NCBI GenBank assembly: GCA_034667225.1
Contig: JAXDKG010000001.1
Location: 1-64,000 of the forward strand
Direction: 5' to 3'
DNA: 64,000 bases
Source of the DNA: DATMER01 sp034667225
GTDB taxonomy: Bacteria > Acidobacteriota > Thermoanaerobaculia > Multivoradales > UBA5704
The position numbers and the translations under genes are program-made. Shown in pieces: positions 9,406 through 15,589 of this stretch. The notes beneath the pieces were generated by a model, which was not told where the DNA came from, made no database searches, and worked only from the letters and a program-made list of their open reading frames with translations. Positions within the stretch are counted from its first letter, which is position 1. The number at the start of each line of letters is the position of its first letter.

Positions 9406-9615
9406 CCAACGAGTGGGTAGACCCCTCAAACCACTCGTTGGAGCCATCCATCCAACAGGTAGACCCCTCAAACCACCCATTTGGGTCCGCTACCTACTCG
9501 TTTGAGCCCGCTACTTACTCGTTTCCGGCGCCTACCGGGTGGATGGAGCCCTCCAACCACTCGTTTCCGCCGGCTACCCGCTCGTTGGAGAGGGCTACCC
9601 GGTCGTTTCCGCATT
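9406..9615. repeat. Intergenic array A: ten degenerate units at exact 21-bp period
   Basis: Units begin at 9406, 9427, 9448, 9469, 9490, 9511, 9532, 9553, 9574 and 9595 with no indels. The forward core is close to CTACCCACTCGTTGGAG. The units at 9406 and 9448 carry it in reverse complement (CCAACGAGTGGGTAG, CCAACAGGTAG), so direct and inverted copies alternate in part. The gap holds no convincing gene; a frame across it encodes 7-residue repeats only because 21 is divisible by three. Arrays of the same period but different core occur at 39239 and 56620. Confidence 0.85.
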
Positions 9616-9658
9616 TAATTGGTTTGATTCTGTTACGCAGGGATCTGGTTCTGGATGC

Positions 9659-9687
9659 TTGATCTTGAAAAGTAGCGGCGCTACACT
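9659..9687 (+). promoter_or_regulatory. Sigma70-type promoter giving a probably leaderless mRNA
   Basis: TTGATC (9659-9664), 17-bp spacer, TACACT (9682-9687). The ATG of the following gene lies 6 bp after the -10 box, at the expected transcription start, and no Shine-Dalgarno is present, so the transcript would begin at the start codon. Confidence 0.6.
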
Positions 9688-9693
9688 ACACCC

Positions 9694-10110
9694 ATGAACG
9701 AAAGCCCCCAAGTAGACCAGGCTGTAATCGCGGCCGAAATGGGCCGTCTCATGGAGCTCCTGCGCACCATCGTCAGGATGCTCGGCTATACCAACCGGGA
9801 CGTCGAGCGCCGCGCCGGTCTCAACCATGCCACTGCGGTGAGGTACTTCCGCGGCGAAGGCGAGCCGAAGCTGGAGTTCCTGCTCGCCGTCGTCTCGGCC
9901 ATCGGGCTGGAGCACTGGGAGTTCTTCGACATCGCCTACCCCCAGCGCCAGGAGCCGAGCGCCCAGGGCCAGAGGCTCCGCCGGCTGCTCAATCAGCTCG
10001 TGCCGTCCTCGGTGAAACCGGCGGAGAAGCCTGCTCTCCAGGGCAAGGAGATGGAGGCGATGCTCGAAGAGATGCGGAACAGCATCCGGGCGCTGGTGGA
10101 GAAGGGGTAG
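9694..10110 (+). CDS. Small helix-turn-helix DNA-binding protein
   Basis: A 138-aa protein. Residues ~22-75 form an XRE-like HTH, with RTIVRMLGYTNRDVERRAG as the first helices and the ATAVRYFRG recognition helix. A basic/hydrophilic linker and a C-terminal amphipathic helix (~110-137) follow. It is the only plus-strand regulator of this cluster and is convergent with the TPR gene at 10127-11047, the stops being 16 bp apart. It has its own promoter and no ribosome site. The target is unknown; autoregulation through the neighbouring array is possible but unproven. Confidence 0.75.
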   Translation: MNESPQVDQAVIAAEMGRLMELLRTIVRMLGYTNRDVERRAGLNHATAVRYFRGEGEPKLEFLLAVVSAIGLEHWEFFDIAYPQRQEPSAQGQRLRRLLNQLVPSSVKPAEKPALQGKEMEAMLEEMRNSIRALVEKG

Positions 10111-10126
10111 AGCCCTCTGAGGGGAC

Positions 10127-11047
10127 TCAGGCGTGCCGCCACTCTTCCCCTGAGAGCTTGAGCCCGAGCGCCGACAGCCCGTCTTCTCCCAGATCCTGGA
10201 GCACCCGGCCCTCCATCCAGCGGAGCCTCAGGGCTACCGCGCTCGACGGCTCCTCCTCAATGCCGCGAATGCCGCGCATGCCGCGAATGCCGCGGCACAG
10301 CGCGAGCGTCTTTCTCGCCTCGTCCCTCGCGCCGATTCTCAGGGCCAGCAGCAGCCGGTTGTGGAGAGCCGTCATCACCAGGACGGGGTCCTGAGCGGGC
10401 TCGATCCGCGCCAGGCCCTCCTCGCTCAGCCGCAGCGCATCGCCGTTCCGGCCCCCGAGAGCCGCGTAGATCGAATGCGTGATCCGCGCGCGGCCGGACA
10501 GGCTGCGCTCGTGCGTCTGGTCGTAAACCCCGGTCACGATCGACAGGAGCCGCGTCGCGCTGTCCAACTCCCCCATCTCGGCGTGCAGGGTGGCCCTCAG
10601 GTCGAGCAGGTGGGCCGACAGGTGCGGATCGCTGACCTCTTTTGACCTCCCGAAGGCCTCCTCGAAGGCCGCCTTCGCAGCGGGGGGCTGTCCCGCCACG
10701 CGGAATGCGTTCGCCAGCTCGCCCCAGGCGCGCGCCTGCAGGGCCACCATGTCAGCCCGGTCCAGGTCCCTGGCCCTGAGCCTCGCGGCAACGTCCCGCG
10801 CGACGCTGGCCAGGTGGAGCATCTGCCCGGGGTCATGATGGCGCGCGGCCCAGCTCCGGGCGAGCAGCGCCTCGCAGACGCCGGGACCCAGGAGGGCCAG
10901 GTCGCCCTGGCGCGTCACCGCCAGGATGCCTCCGGCGCCAAGAAGTCTCCAGGCTTTCAGGAATCGGCGGCGCTCGACCGCCGAAAGACGGGGCAGGGAA
11001 CGATGGGCGTAAGAGGAAAGGTCGGTGAGGAATGTGGGCTGGTTCAT
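10127..11047 (-). CDS. TPR-repeat protein, split counterpart of an HTH-TPR regulator
   Basis: A 306-aa all-helical protein. From about residue 70 it aligns by eye with the C-terminal TPR half of the fused regulator encoded at 11969-13450: both have a conserved HLLDL(R/E)A(T/S)L..A....TA..LL pattern. It has no HTH of its own. A 36-bp stretch (10260-10295) of four 9-bp repeats encodes GIRGMRGIRGI near the C terminus, a likely recent slippage expansion. It lies 63 bp downstream of the HTH gene at 11111-11668, on the same strand, and shares its upstream motifs, so the two may act as separate DNA-binding and sensing subunits. Function is inferred only from architecture. Confidence 0.7.
   Translation of the reverse strand: MNQPTFLTDLSSYAHRSLPRLSAVERRRFLKAWRLLGAGGILAVTRQGDLALLGPGVCEALLARSWAARHHDPGQMLHLASVARDVAARLRARDLDRADMVALQARAWGELANAFRVAGQPPAAKAAFEEAFGRSKEVSDPHLSAHLLDLRATLHAEMGELDSATRLLSIVTGVYDQTHERSLSGRARITHSIYAALGGRNGDALRLSEEGLARIEPAQDPVLVMTALHNRLLLALRIGARDEARKTLALCRGIRGMRGIRGIEEEPSSAVALRLRWMEGRVLQDLGEDGLSALGLKLSGEEWRHA
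10260..10295. repeat. 9-bp microsatellite within the TPR gene
   Basis: Four tandem copies of ATGCCGCGN lie inside the coding region. Each unit is in frame, so copy-number change would lengthen or shorten the protein by three residues without breaking it. Confidence 0.85.
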
Positions 11048-11080
11048 GGAGACTGGATTCTTCTGTACTGGAGAAGTTTC

Positions 11081-11113
11081 CGGACGTCTCCTGGGGGAAG
11101 GTGTGAAAAATCA
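11081..11113 (-). promoter_or_regulatory. Upstream motif pair of the TPR gene, shared with the HTH gene
   Basis: On the plus strand, CGGACGTCT (11081-11089) and TGAAAAATCA (11104-11113) lie upstream of the gene starting at 11047. The same two words occur joined at 11688-11705, upstream of the gene starting at 11668. This suggests that both genes have their own promoter and a common regulator or duplicated promoter. Confidence 0.45.
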
Positions 11114-11668
11114 GACCATCCCGGAGAATTCGACGGCAAGGCCCGCCATGCGGTTGGCCTCCTCGGGATTCCCGGCGGACAGCGCGGCCTCCCGCGCCTC
11201 GATCGCAAGCGCCCAGGCGTGGTACTCGCCGTCGCCCAGCTTCACGACCGCCGCCCTCTGGCTCGGGGTCAGAGCCGCCAGGCGCGGGAGCTGCTCCCGC
11301 GCCTGGCGGCGGTCCTCGTCGTTGGGCTTGGGGTCCGGCGGCTGCAGGGTGAGCAGGCGCTCGTAGGTTCTGAGGAAATGGGCGCGGGCCGTCTCGGCGA
11401 ACTTCTCCGCGAGGTCGTCGATCCCCTGGCCCACCCGCAGCCTCTTGCGGCGGCGCAGGTCCAGGAGCTCGAGCACCTCGTCCCCGAAGTCCGGACCGGC
11501 GCCGATGACCCGCGCCGCGCGCTCCAGCTTGTCGGGACCCGGCCTCGTCAGACCGAGCTCGATGCCCGCGTACGTGCCCGCGTCCATCTCGATCTTCTCG
11601 CAGAACTTCTCCTGGGTCAGGCCGGAGAGCGCCCGGTAGAGGCGGATCTTCAGGTTCTCGGGGTCCAT
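11111..11668 (-). CDS. XRE-type HTH regulator, N-terminal half of a split HTH-TPR regulator
   Basis: A 185-aa protein. The HTH is at ~10-55 (YRALSGLTQEKFCEKIEMD...YAGIELGLTRP), followed by helices that match the region between HTH and TPRs in the fused regulator at 11969-13450 (LPRLAALT...WAL.IEA...A..LAVEFSGMV against FERLAELK...WALMEIA...ARLAVEIAGRV). It stops exactly where the fused protein enters its TPR part. The ATG at 11668 has a GGAGGAG ribosome site 6 bp upstream; the frame is open further upstream but without a signal. It is divergent from the small exported peptide gene at 11777. Confidence 0.75.
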   Translation of the reverse strand: MDPENLKIRLYRALSGLTQEKFCEKIEMDAGTYAGIELGLTRPGPDKLERAARVIGAGPDFGDEVLELLDLRRRKRLRVGQGIDDLAEKFAETARAHFLRTYERLLTLQPPDPKPNDEDRRQAREQLPRLAALTPSQRAAVVKLGDGEYHAWALAIEAREAALSAGNPEEANRMAGLAVEFSGMV

Positions 11669-11687
11669 GGCTTCTCCTCCACTGGCG

Positions 11688-11720
11688 CGGACGTCTGAAA
11701 AATCACACACTTGCCAAGTG
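11688..11720. promoter_or_regulatory. Divergent control region with a 13-bp palindrome
   Basis: Between the HTH gene (minus, 11668) and the peptide gene (plus, 11777) lie the shared words CGGACGTCT and TGAAAAATCA (11688-11705), immediately followed by the perfect palindrome CACTTGCCAAGTG (11708-11720). The palindrome is a natural candidate operator for the adjacent HTH protein, able to control both directions. Confidence 0.5.
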
Positions 11721-11776
11721 CGGCCCGCGTGGGCCAGGATGGCCCCTTCCCTGACGCCGCACCGGAGACCCTGTCC

Positions 11777-11974
11777 ATGCGCAGAACGATCATCTTCGTT
11801 GCTCTCGCTGCGGCCCTCGCCGCCGCCGGCCGTCCCACCCTCGTGGACCATGCCTGGTTCCTCTTCGCCTCGATGTGGGGGGAATCCTGCGCGAGCCAGC
11901 CCGGCGGGTGCATCGTCACCCCGCAGACCGACGAGGGTCTCGGCATGGACCCCAACGGCAAGCCGGGCTCATGA
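11777..11974 (+). CDS. Small exported peptide precursor (65 aa)
   Basis: A 65-aa product with a basic N terminus and a hydrophobic core (RRTIIFVALAAALAAAG), giving an export signal or membrane anchor. The remaining ~45 residues contain two cysteines eight positions apart (SCASQPGGC) and a polar tail ending GMDPNGKPGS. A GGAG ribosome site lies 9 bp before the ATG. It is divergent from an HTH gene and overlaps the end of a fused HTH-TPR gene tail-to-tail by 6 bp. Placement among HTH-TPR proteins recalls the peptide-receptor pairs of Gram-positive bacteria (RNPP family), but that link is inference. It could also be an unrelated small secreted protein. Confidence 0.55.
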   Translation: MRRTIIFVALAAALAAAGRPTLVDHAWFLFASMWGESCASQPGGCIVTPQTDEGLGMDPNGKPGS

Positions 11975-13450
11975 CTCGAACTTGAGGCCCTTGTCGTACC
12001 GGGCTCGGAAGAGGAAGCCCAGGACGCGGCGGGCCAGGCCCTCGTCCGCCGCATCCGCCTCGGCCGCATCCTGGAAGAGCTGCAAAGCGGCCAGTGCCTC
12101 CCGGTGCACCTTCCTGGACGTGAAAACGTCGGCCAGCTTCGGCGTGAGCGCCTTGACCTCCGCCGTCTTCCCCTCCTTGAGCAGCAGGGCGGACAGCTCC
12201 AGCAGGGCCAGGGCCACGTCGTAGTGCATCCCCTTGTCGGCAAACTGGCGCAGCGCCAGCTCCAGGTCTGAGCGCGCGTCATTCCGGCCCATCCCGGCGG
12301 CGATCCTGCCCTTCAGCCACGTCAGCCGGGGAATCTCGTTCTCATCCCCTCGGGAGGTGACCACCTCTCGCACCTCATGCAACAACGCGAGGGCTTCCAC
12401 GAAGCGGCCCGGGTGGGTGTAGGCGACGGCGAGGTTGAAGCGAAGCATGTAGGACAGGCGCGGATCGCGCTCTTTCTCCGCCAGGGGTGCGGCTTCGCGG
12501 TAGGCCTCGATCGCATGCTCGTACTCGCCCATGACCTCCTGGGTGAACCCTTTATTGACGAGCACGCGCGCCGGATGGTGGGTGATGGGCCGCGCCTCGT
12601 CCAGGAGGGCGAGGGCGGTTTCGAACTTACGCTGTGCCCGCCGCAGGGACGCCTCCAAGTCGAGCAGCCGCCCGGGGTCGAGGACGCCGTCCGGGTCGGA
12701 GCCGGCGTGCCACAGGCGCTTGGGCTCTTCGAGGGCGGCGGACGCGACTACCAGCTCGCCCTTGACGCGGAGGACGTTCGGACCGAAGGCGCCCGCGTAG
12801 CCACGGACCCGATTCAGCCATCCTTCGGGTCCCCGAACCCGCCCGGCGATCTCGACCGCGAGCCGCGCCCAGGAAGCGGCCTCTTCGAAGCTGCGCGAGG
12901 TGGCCTTGGTCGACTCCTCGGCTGCGATCTCCATCAGCGCCCAGTGCTGATACCTGCCGACCATCCGGACGACCGCGAGGCGCTCATCCGCCGTCTTGAG
13001 CTCCGCGAGGCGCTCGAACTGGCCGCGGGCGAACTGGCGGAGGGCCGCAACCTCGCCGGGGAGGGGATAACGATCCAGGGGCGGCATCTTGCGGGTGAGG
13101 GCTACGAGCTCCAGCAGGAGCTCGCGATGCCGCTCCGTGCTCTTCAGGAGGTCCATCTCCAACTCATCGGCCTCGGCGGGCGTGAGCCAGCCCGGCAGCA
13201 GGTCGAGGGCGTCGAGGGATTCGAGCCAGGCCGCGGTGGCGGCGGCATGCGCCATCCGGGAGTCGAGCGCGGCGAGCGTCTCCCGGAACTGGCCCTCCTC
13301 GATCGGCGCCTGCCTCTTCTTGCTGGAGATCAGGTTCCAGATCTTGTGGCCAGCCTTGCCGCAACGCGCCCCGATCTGCTCCTGGCTGACGTCCCGGACA
13401 TCCCACAGGACCTTCAGGATCCGCTTGCGCAGCGTCGGATTGATTCGCAT
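11969..13450 (-). CDS. Fused HTH-TPR regulatory protein
   Basis: A 493-aa protein (507 aa if the in-frame GTG at 13492 is used; ATG at 13450 was chosen because the homology-like HTH begins there). The N-terminal HTH (~5-60) reads LRKRILKVLWDVRDVSQEQIGARCG. A helical linker is followed from about residue 170 by tandem TPR-like repeats up to ~490, including ALALLDEARPITHHPARVLVNKGFTQEVMGEY written in the usual TPR rhythm. It is a cytoplasmic sensor-regulator by architecture. The two genes to its left look like a split duplicate of it. No Shine-Dalgarno is seen before either start. The divergent region to 13615 holds palindromes that may be its operator. Confidence 0.75.
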   Translation of the reverse strand: MRINPTLRKRILKVLWDVRDVSQEQIGARCGKAGHKIWNLISSKKRQAPIEEGQFRETLAALDSRMAHAAATAAWLESLDALDLLPGWLTPAEADELEMDLLKSTERHRELLLELVALTRKMPPLDRYPLPGEVAALRQFARGQFERLAELKTADERLAVVRMVGRYQHWALMEIAAEESTKATSRSFEEAASWARLAVEIAGRVRGPEGWLNRVRGYAGAFGPNVLRVKGELVVASAALEEPKRLWHAGSDPDGVLDPGRLLDLEASLRRAQRKFETALALLDEARPITHHPARVLVNKGFTQEVMGEYEHAIEAYREAAPLAEKERDPRLSYMLRFNLAVAYTHPGRFVEALALLHEVREVVTSRGDENEIPRLTWLKGRIAAGMGRNDARSDLELALRQFADKGMHYDVALALLELSALLLKEGKTAEVKALTPKLADVFTSRKVHREALAALQLFQDAAEADAADEGLARRVLGFLFRARYDKGLKFES

Positions 13451-13564
13451 GGTCAAAGGTGTTGGTCCGCGGCAGGATATCTGAGTTTCCACAGAAAATC
13501 GAGGAAGGCACTCCCGGATCGCATCCAGAGATCAAAGTAATCCGCGAAAGGAGAGCCGCTGGCA

Positions 13565-13587
13565 CAGATTTGTCGCCAATCTGGCGA
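13565..13587. promoter_or_regulatory. Overlapping dyads in the divergent HTH-TPR / small-gene region
   Basis: TCGCCA-ATC-TGGCGA (13573-13587) is a perfect 15-bp dyad. It overlaps a second dyad, CAGATT-N7-AATCTG (13565-13583). It lies between the divergent genes starting at 13450 and 13615 and is a candidate operator. Confidence 0.45.
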
Positions 13588-13614
13588 TTTTGGCCGCCAC
13601 GGCGATCGGCCGCC

Positions 13615-13779
13615 ATGCAGGAACATCGTCATTTGACCTCTGAAGACGTGCTCCGTTTCGTGGGGGTGGGCCTCACCCTCGCGACTCTCCGGCTCGTGAT
13701 CCGCGAGCTGCTGTGGGACTGCGCCGTCTGCCAAGAGACGCTCGAGCAGATAGCGCGGAGTCATCCCGATCTCGCCTGA
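13615..13779 (+). CDS. Small protein resembling a degenerate zinc-finger anti-sigma (zf-HC2) module
   Basis: A 54-aa protein: HLTSEDVLRFVGVGL at the N terminus, then a helix leading to RELLWDCAVCQETLEQIA. The layout (H-L-T-x-E-x-L, helix, ...LLxxCxxC) matches the HxxxCxxC anti-sigma zinc module, but the histidine before the CxxC is replaced, so metal binding is doubtful. The ATG at 13615 has no clear ribosome site. It is divergent from the HTH-TPR gene and is followed directly by a terminator. It may be a remnant or a stand-alone regulator. Confidence 0.5.
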   Translation: MQEHRHLTSEDVLRFVGVGLTLATLRLVIRELLWDCAVCQETLEQIARSHPDLA

Positions 13780-13785
13780 ATTTGA

Positions 13786-13826
13786 ACCACCACTTCCACT
13801 GCTGGAGTGGTGGTCTCATTTTGTTT
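13786..13826 (+). terminator. Intrinsic terminator
   Basis: A perfect 9-bp stem ACCACCACT / AGTGGTGGT with a loop that can pair internally (CCA/TGG), followed by CTCATTTTGTTT. It starts 7 bp after the stop of the 54-aa gene. Confidence 0.8.
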
Positions 13827-13837
13827 CAAATTGGGTA

Positions 13838-13867
13838 TTGACAGACCAGAAAGACATGGTCTACGAT
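13838..13867 (+). promoter_or_regulatory. Strong sigma70 promoter with operator between -35 and -10
   Basis: Consensus -35 TTGACA (13838-13843), 18-bp spacer, TACGAT (13862-13867). The spacer carries an inverted repeat AGACCA-N8-TGGTCT (13843-13862), exactly where a repressor would block RNA polymerase. The ~85-nt leader to 13958 can form GGAC/GTCC and CCGA/TCGG hairpins and ends in a strong AAAGGAGG ribosome site. Confidence 0.7.
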
Positions 13868-13958
13868 CTGTCCGTCGCAAGCAGTTAGAGATACCAGTAG
13901 CAAACAGGACTCGCGTCCGAGGCCACTATCGGTCCGGACTTATCCAAAGGAGGTAGTT

Positions 13959-14297
13959 ATGAGTCACACAGAGCAGGTGAGTATCAACGCAGTGCAGGAC
14001 GGTCCGATGCCGGACAAGGCGCACCTGAAGCCCGAGCGGGTGCAGCAGACGTTGGCGAGGATGATGGGCTGGGAGGAGCGTCCGGGCACGCCGGGTCTCC
14101 ACCGGGTCCGCGGTTTCGCCAGCGGGATGGAGTCGGAGGCGTACGGCGCAATGGTGCTCAGGCTGGCGGCGCGCCGCCGGCAGCAGGTGAGCATCGATCT
14201 GTCGGGCAAGCAAGTGCACGTCACGATCCAGGGACGCCCCGGCCGCAAGGCCGGATTCACAGACGCCGTCTACGACCTGGCCTGTGCGCTGGGCTGA
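13959..14297 (+). CDS. Hypothetical protein, possible pterin-carbinolamine-dehydratase-like fold
   Basis: A 112-aa protein behind a strong promoter and an AAAGGAGG ribosome site. From ~23 on, the pattern (L.PERVQQTLARMMGWEE, LHR...F, AY..MVLRLA, V.IDL....VHVTI, GFTDAVYDLACAL) follows the layout of pterin-4a-carbinolamine dehydratase. The catalytic His-His-Pro is absent, so enzyme activity is not expected even if the fold is right. It is the first of a two-gene operon ending at the terminator at 14748. The fold assignment is a tentative reading by eye. Confidence 0.6.
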   Translation: MSHTEQVSINAVQDGPMPDKAHLKPERVQQTLARMMGWEERPGTPGLHRVRGFASGMESEAYGAMVLRLAARRRQQVSIDLSGKQVHVTIQGRPGRKAGFTDAVYDLACALG

Positions 14298-14326
14298 GCG
14301 GCAAAACGAGAAAGGAGAGAACGAGT

Positions 14327-14722
14327 ATGGCTACCCCTACCACATCGCAGGCTGATTTCGTCACCGACTGGAGGTTCACGATCAACGGGGTGGATGCGAA
14401 CCCCGTGGACCTCGCGGCGGCGCTGGACGACCGGTCGCGGCTCGAGAACGTGCTGGTGAGCGCGGAGCAGGCGAAGCAGCGTCAGAAGTACCACCAGGCT
14501 CAGTTCCAGCAGGCGACGCGAGACCTGGAGGATGCGATCGACGAGGGTCGTGCGCTGCACACGAAGATCCGGAACTTCATCCGTGCGGTTTACGGTCTGA
14601 CGAGCGAGAAGCTGGTGGAGTTCAAGCTGAAGCCCCGTCGCTCAAAGAAAAAGCCGTCTCAGACGGGCCCCACCCTGCCTGAGACGGCCGCTCCCGAGAC
14701 CGATGGCACGATCCAGAAGTAG
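14327..14722 (+). CDS. Hypothetical helical protein with basic C-terminal tail
   Basis: A 131-aa protein with an AAAGGAGAG ribosome site. An N-terminal part (DWRFTINGVDANPVDLAAALDD) is followed by a long amphipathic, probably coiled-coil helix (~35-105) and a Lys/Arg/Pro-rich tail (~105-131). It is 29 bp downstream of the previous gene and belongs to the same transcript. No family is recognised. The tail is encoded by a sequence that is also a minus-strand terminator (14653-14688). Confidence 0.6.
   Translation: MATPTTSQADFVTDWRFTINGVDANPVDLAAALDDRSRLENVLVSAEQAKQRQKYHQAQFQQATRDLEDAIDEGRALHTKIRNFIRAVYGLTSEKLVEFKLKPRRSKKKPSQTGPTLPETAAPETDGTIQK
14653..14688 (-). terminator. Minus-strand intrinsic terminator inside a plus-strand gene
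   Basis: A perfect 10-bp stem GCCGTCTCAG / CTGAGACGGC. Read on the minus strand, the stem is followed by TTTTTCTTT. No minus-strand gene is found to its right, so it may stop antisense transcription entering the operon. Confidence 0.55.
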
Positions 14723-14747
14723 CACCAGTATACCGTAAGTTTTCCCC

Positions 14748-14772
14748 GGGGGGTACCCGCCCCCCGCTTTTT
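14748..14772 (+). terminator. Intrinsic terminator of the two-gene operon
   Basis: A GGGGGG / CCCCCC stem with a 6-nt loop, then GCTTTTT, 26 bp after the stop of the preceding gene. Confidence 0.75.
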
Positions 14773-14964
14773 CGCTCCCTCGTCTGCCAGGAAGCCGGAC
14801 AGCCAGTCCGGCCTCGCGGCAGCCAAGCAGGAGCATCAGGGAAGGGCAAAGCCCCGGCCCGCGGGTTCATTGACAATCGATGTACTAGTGTTCACTTGGT
14901 GGGGACCCCTGGAGGCAGATCCCACCTGTGTTGCGGACACCCTTAATGGTAAGATAAACCCGCT
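14773..14964 (+). promoter_or_regulatory. Intergenic region upstream of the toxin-antitoxin pair
   Basis: The stretch holds a GCCGGAC-AGCCA-GTCCGGC hairpin (14794-14812), an isolated TTGACA (14870-14875) without a good -10 at 17 bp, and a TAAGAT -10-like box (14950-14955) 9 bp before the antitoxin ATG. A GTGT/ACAC dyad lies at ~14927-14939. No gene is seen. Confidence 0.35.
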
Positions 14965-15165
14965 ATGGCGAGTCGGCGGAAATTGCGGCACGAGGAGAGC
15001 CCAGACGCGGAAGAGGTGCGGGAGACCGAGTACGTTCCGCAGACTCCACTCGGCCGCCGGCTGTGGCAGATCCGCCGCCGGATCGTGGAATCCGGAGAAC
15101 CGCTTCTGGACTGGGAAGGCATCGAACGGGAAGTCGCTGAGCGTCGGGGCGGATCCAGAGATTGA
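14965..15165 (+). CDS. VapB-like antitoxin
   Basis: A 66-aa charged protein with the antitoxin-type segment TPLGRRLWQIRRRIVESGEP followed by LLDWEGIEREVAERRGG at the C terminus, which would wrap the toxin. The N-terminal third is polar and lacks a clear DNA-binding fold. The stop overlaps the TTG start of the PIN-domain toxin (TTGA), as is usual in type II pairs. The toxin is frameshifted, so the antitoxin may now be an orphan. Confidence 0.7.
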   Translation: MASRRKLRHEESPDAEEVRETEYVPQTPLGRRLWQIRRRIVESGEPLLDWEGIEREVAERRGGSRD

Positions 15166-15565
15166 CGCTGACCTTCGTTGATGCCGGAGTGCTGATTGCT
15201 GCGGCTCGTGGGACTGATTGGATCGCCCTCCGGGCGAATCAGGCTCTTGGCGATCCCAATCGCTCCTTCGTCGCCAGCCCCTTCTTGCGCCTCGAGATCC
15301 TGCCGAAAGCAATGTTTCACAAGAGGCTCGACGAAGTCTCGTTCTATGGCGTTTTCTTTGCCGCCGTCACACACTGGGCCGAGCCGGATTCGGTGCTGCG
15401 GATAGAGCGCTGTCGCTTGCCTCCAGGTTTGGACTGTCGGCCCTCGACGCCCTCCATGTCGCAGCAGCTCTCTCCGTAGGGGCCGACGAGCTCCTCACGA
15501 CGGAGAGGCCGCAGAAGCCAATTCACCGAGTTACAGAGATCCGCGTCAGGACTCTCCATCCTTGA
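15162..15565 (+). pseudogene. VapC-like PIN-domain toxin, frameshifted
   Basis: PIN-domain ribonucleases cleave RNA with three or four acidic residues. The first half (TTG at 15162) reads LTFVDAGVLIAAARG with the first Asp, then RLEILPKAMF with the Glu. After about base 15395 the matching sequence continues in the -1 frame: ADRALSLASRFGLSALDALHVAAALSVG with the next Asp, then ADELLTTER, ending at 15565. The original frame instead ends at 15479 without these residues. A single-base loss near 15390-15405 (or a sequencing error) explains it; no slippery heptamer is visible. The surrounding DNA looks less GC-rich than its neighbours, which fits acquired or decaying DNA. Confidence 0.75.
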
Positions 15566-15589
15566 GAGGCGCAGGAGGTTTACTCGCCT

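Noticed and set aside
9406..9615. CRISPR array
   Set aside because: The whole repeat-plus-spacer unit is only 21 bp, the cores are degenerate and partly inverted, and no cas gene is present. The same reasoning applies to 39239-39355 and 56620-56892.
9438..9662. Protein made of 7-residue repeats
   Set aside because: The open frame exists only because the DNA repeat is 21 bp. It has no ribosome site, starts mid-array, and other frames are equally open.
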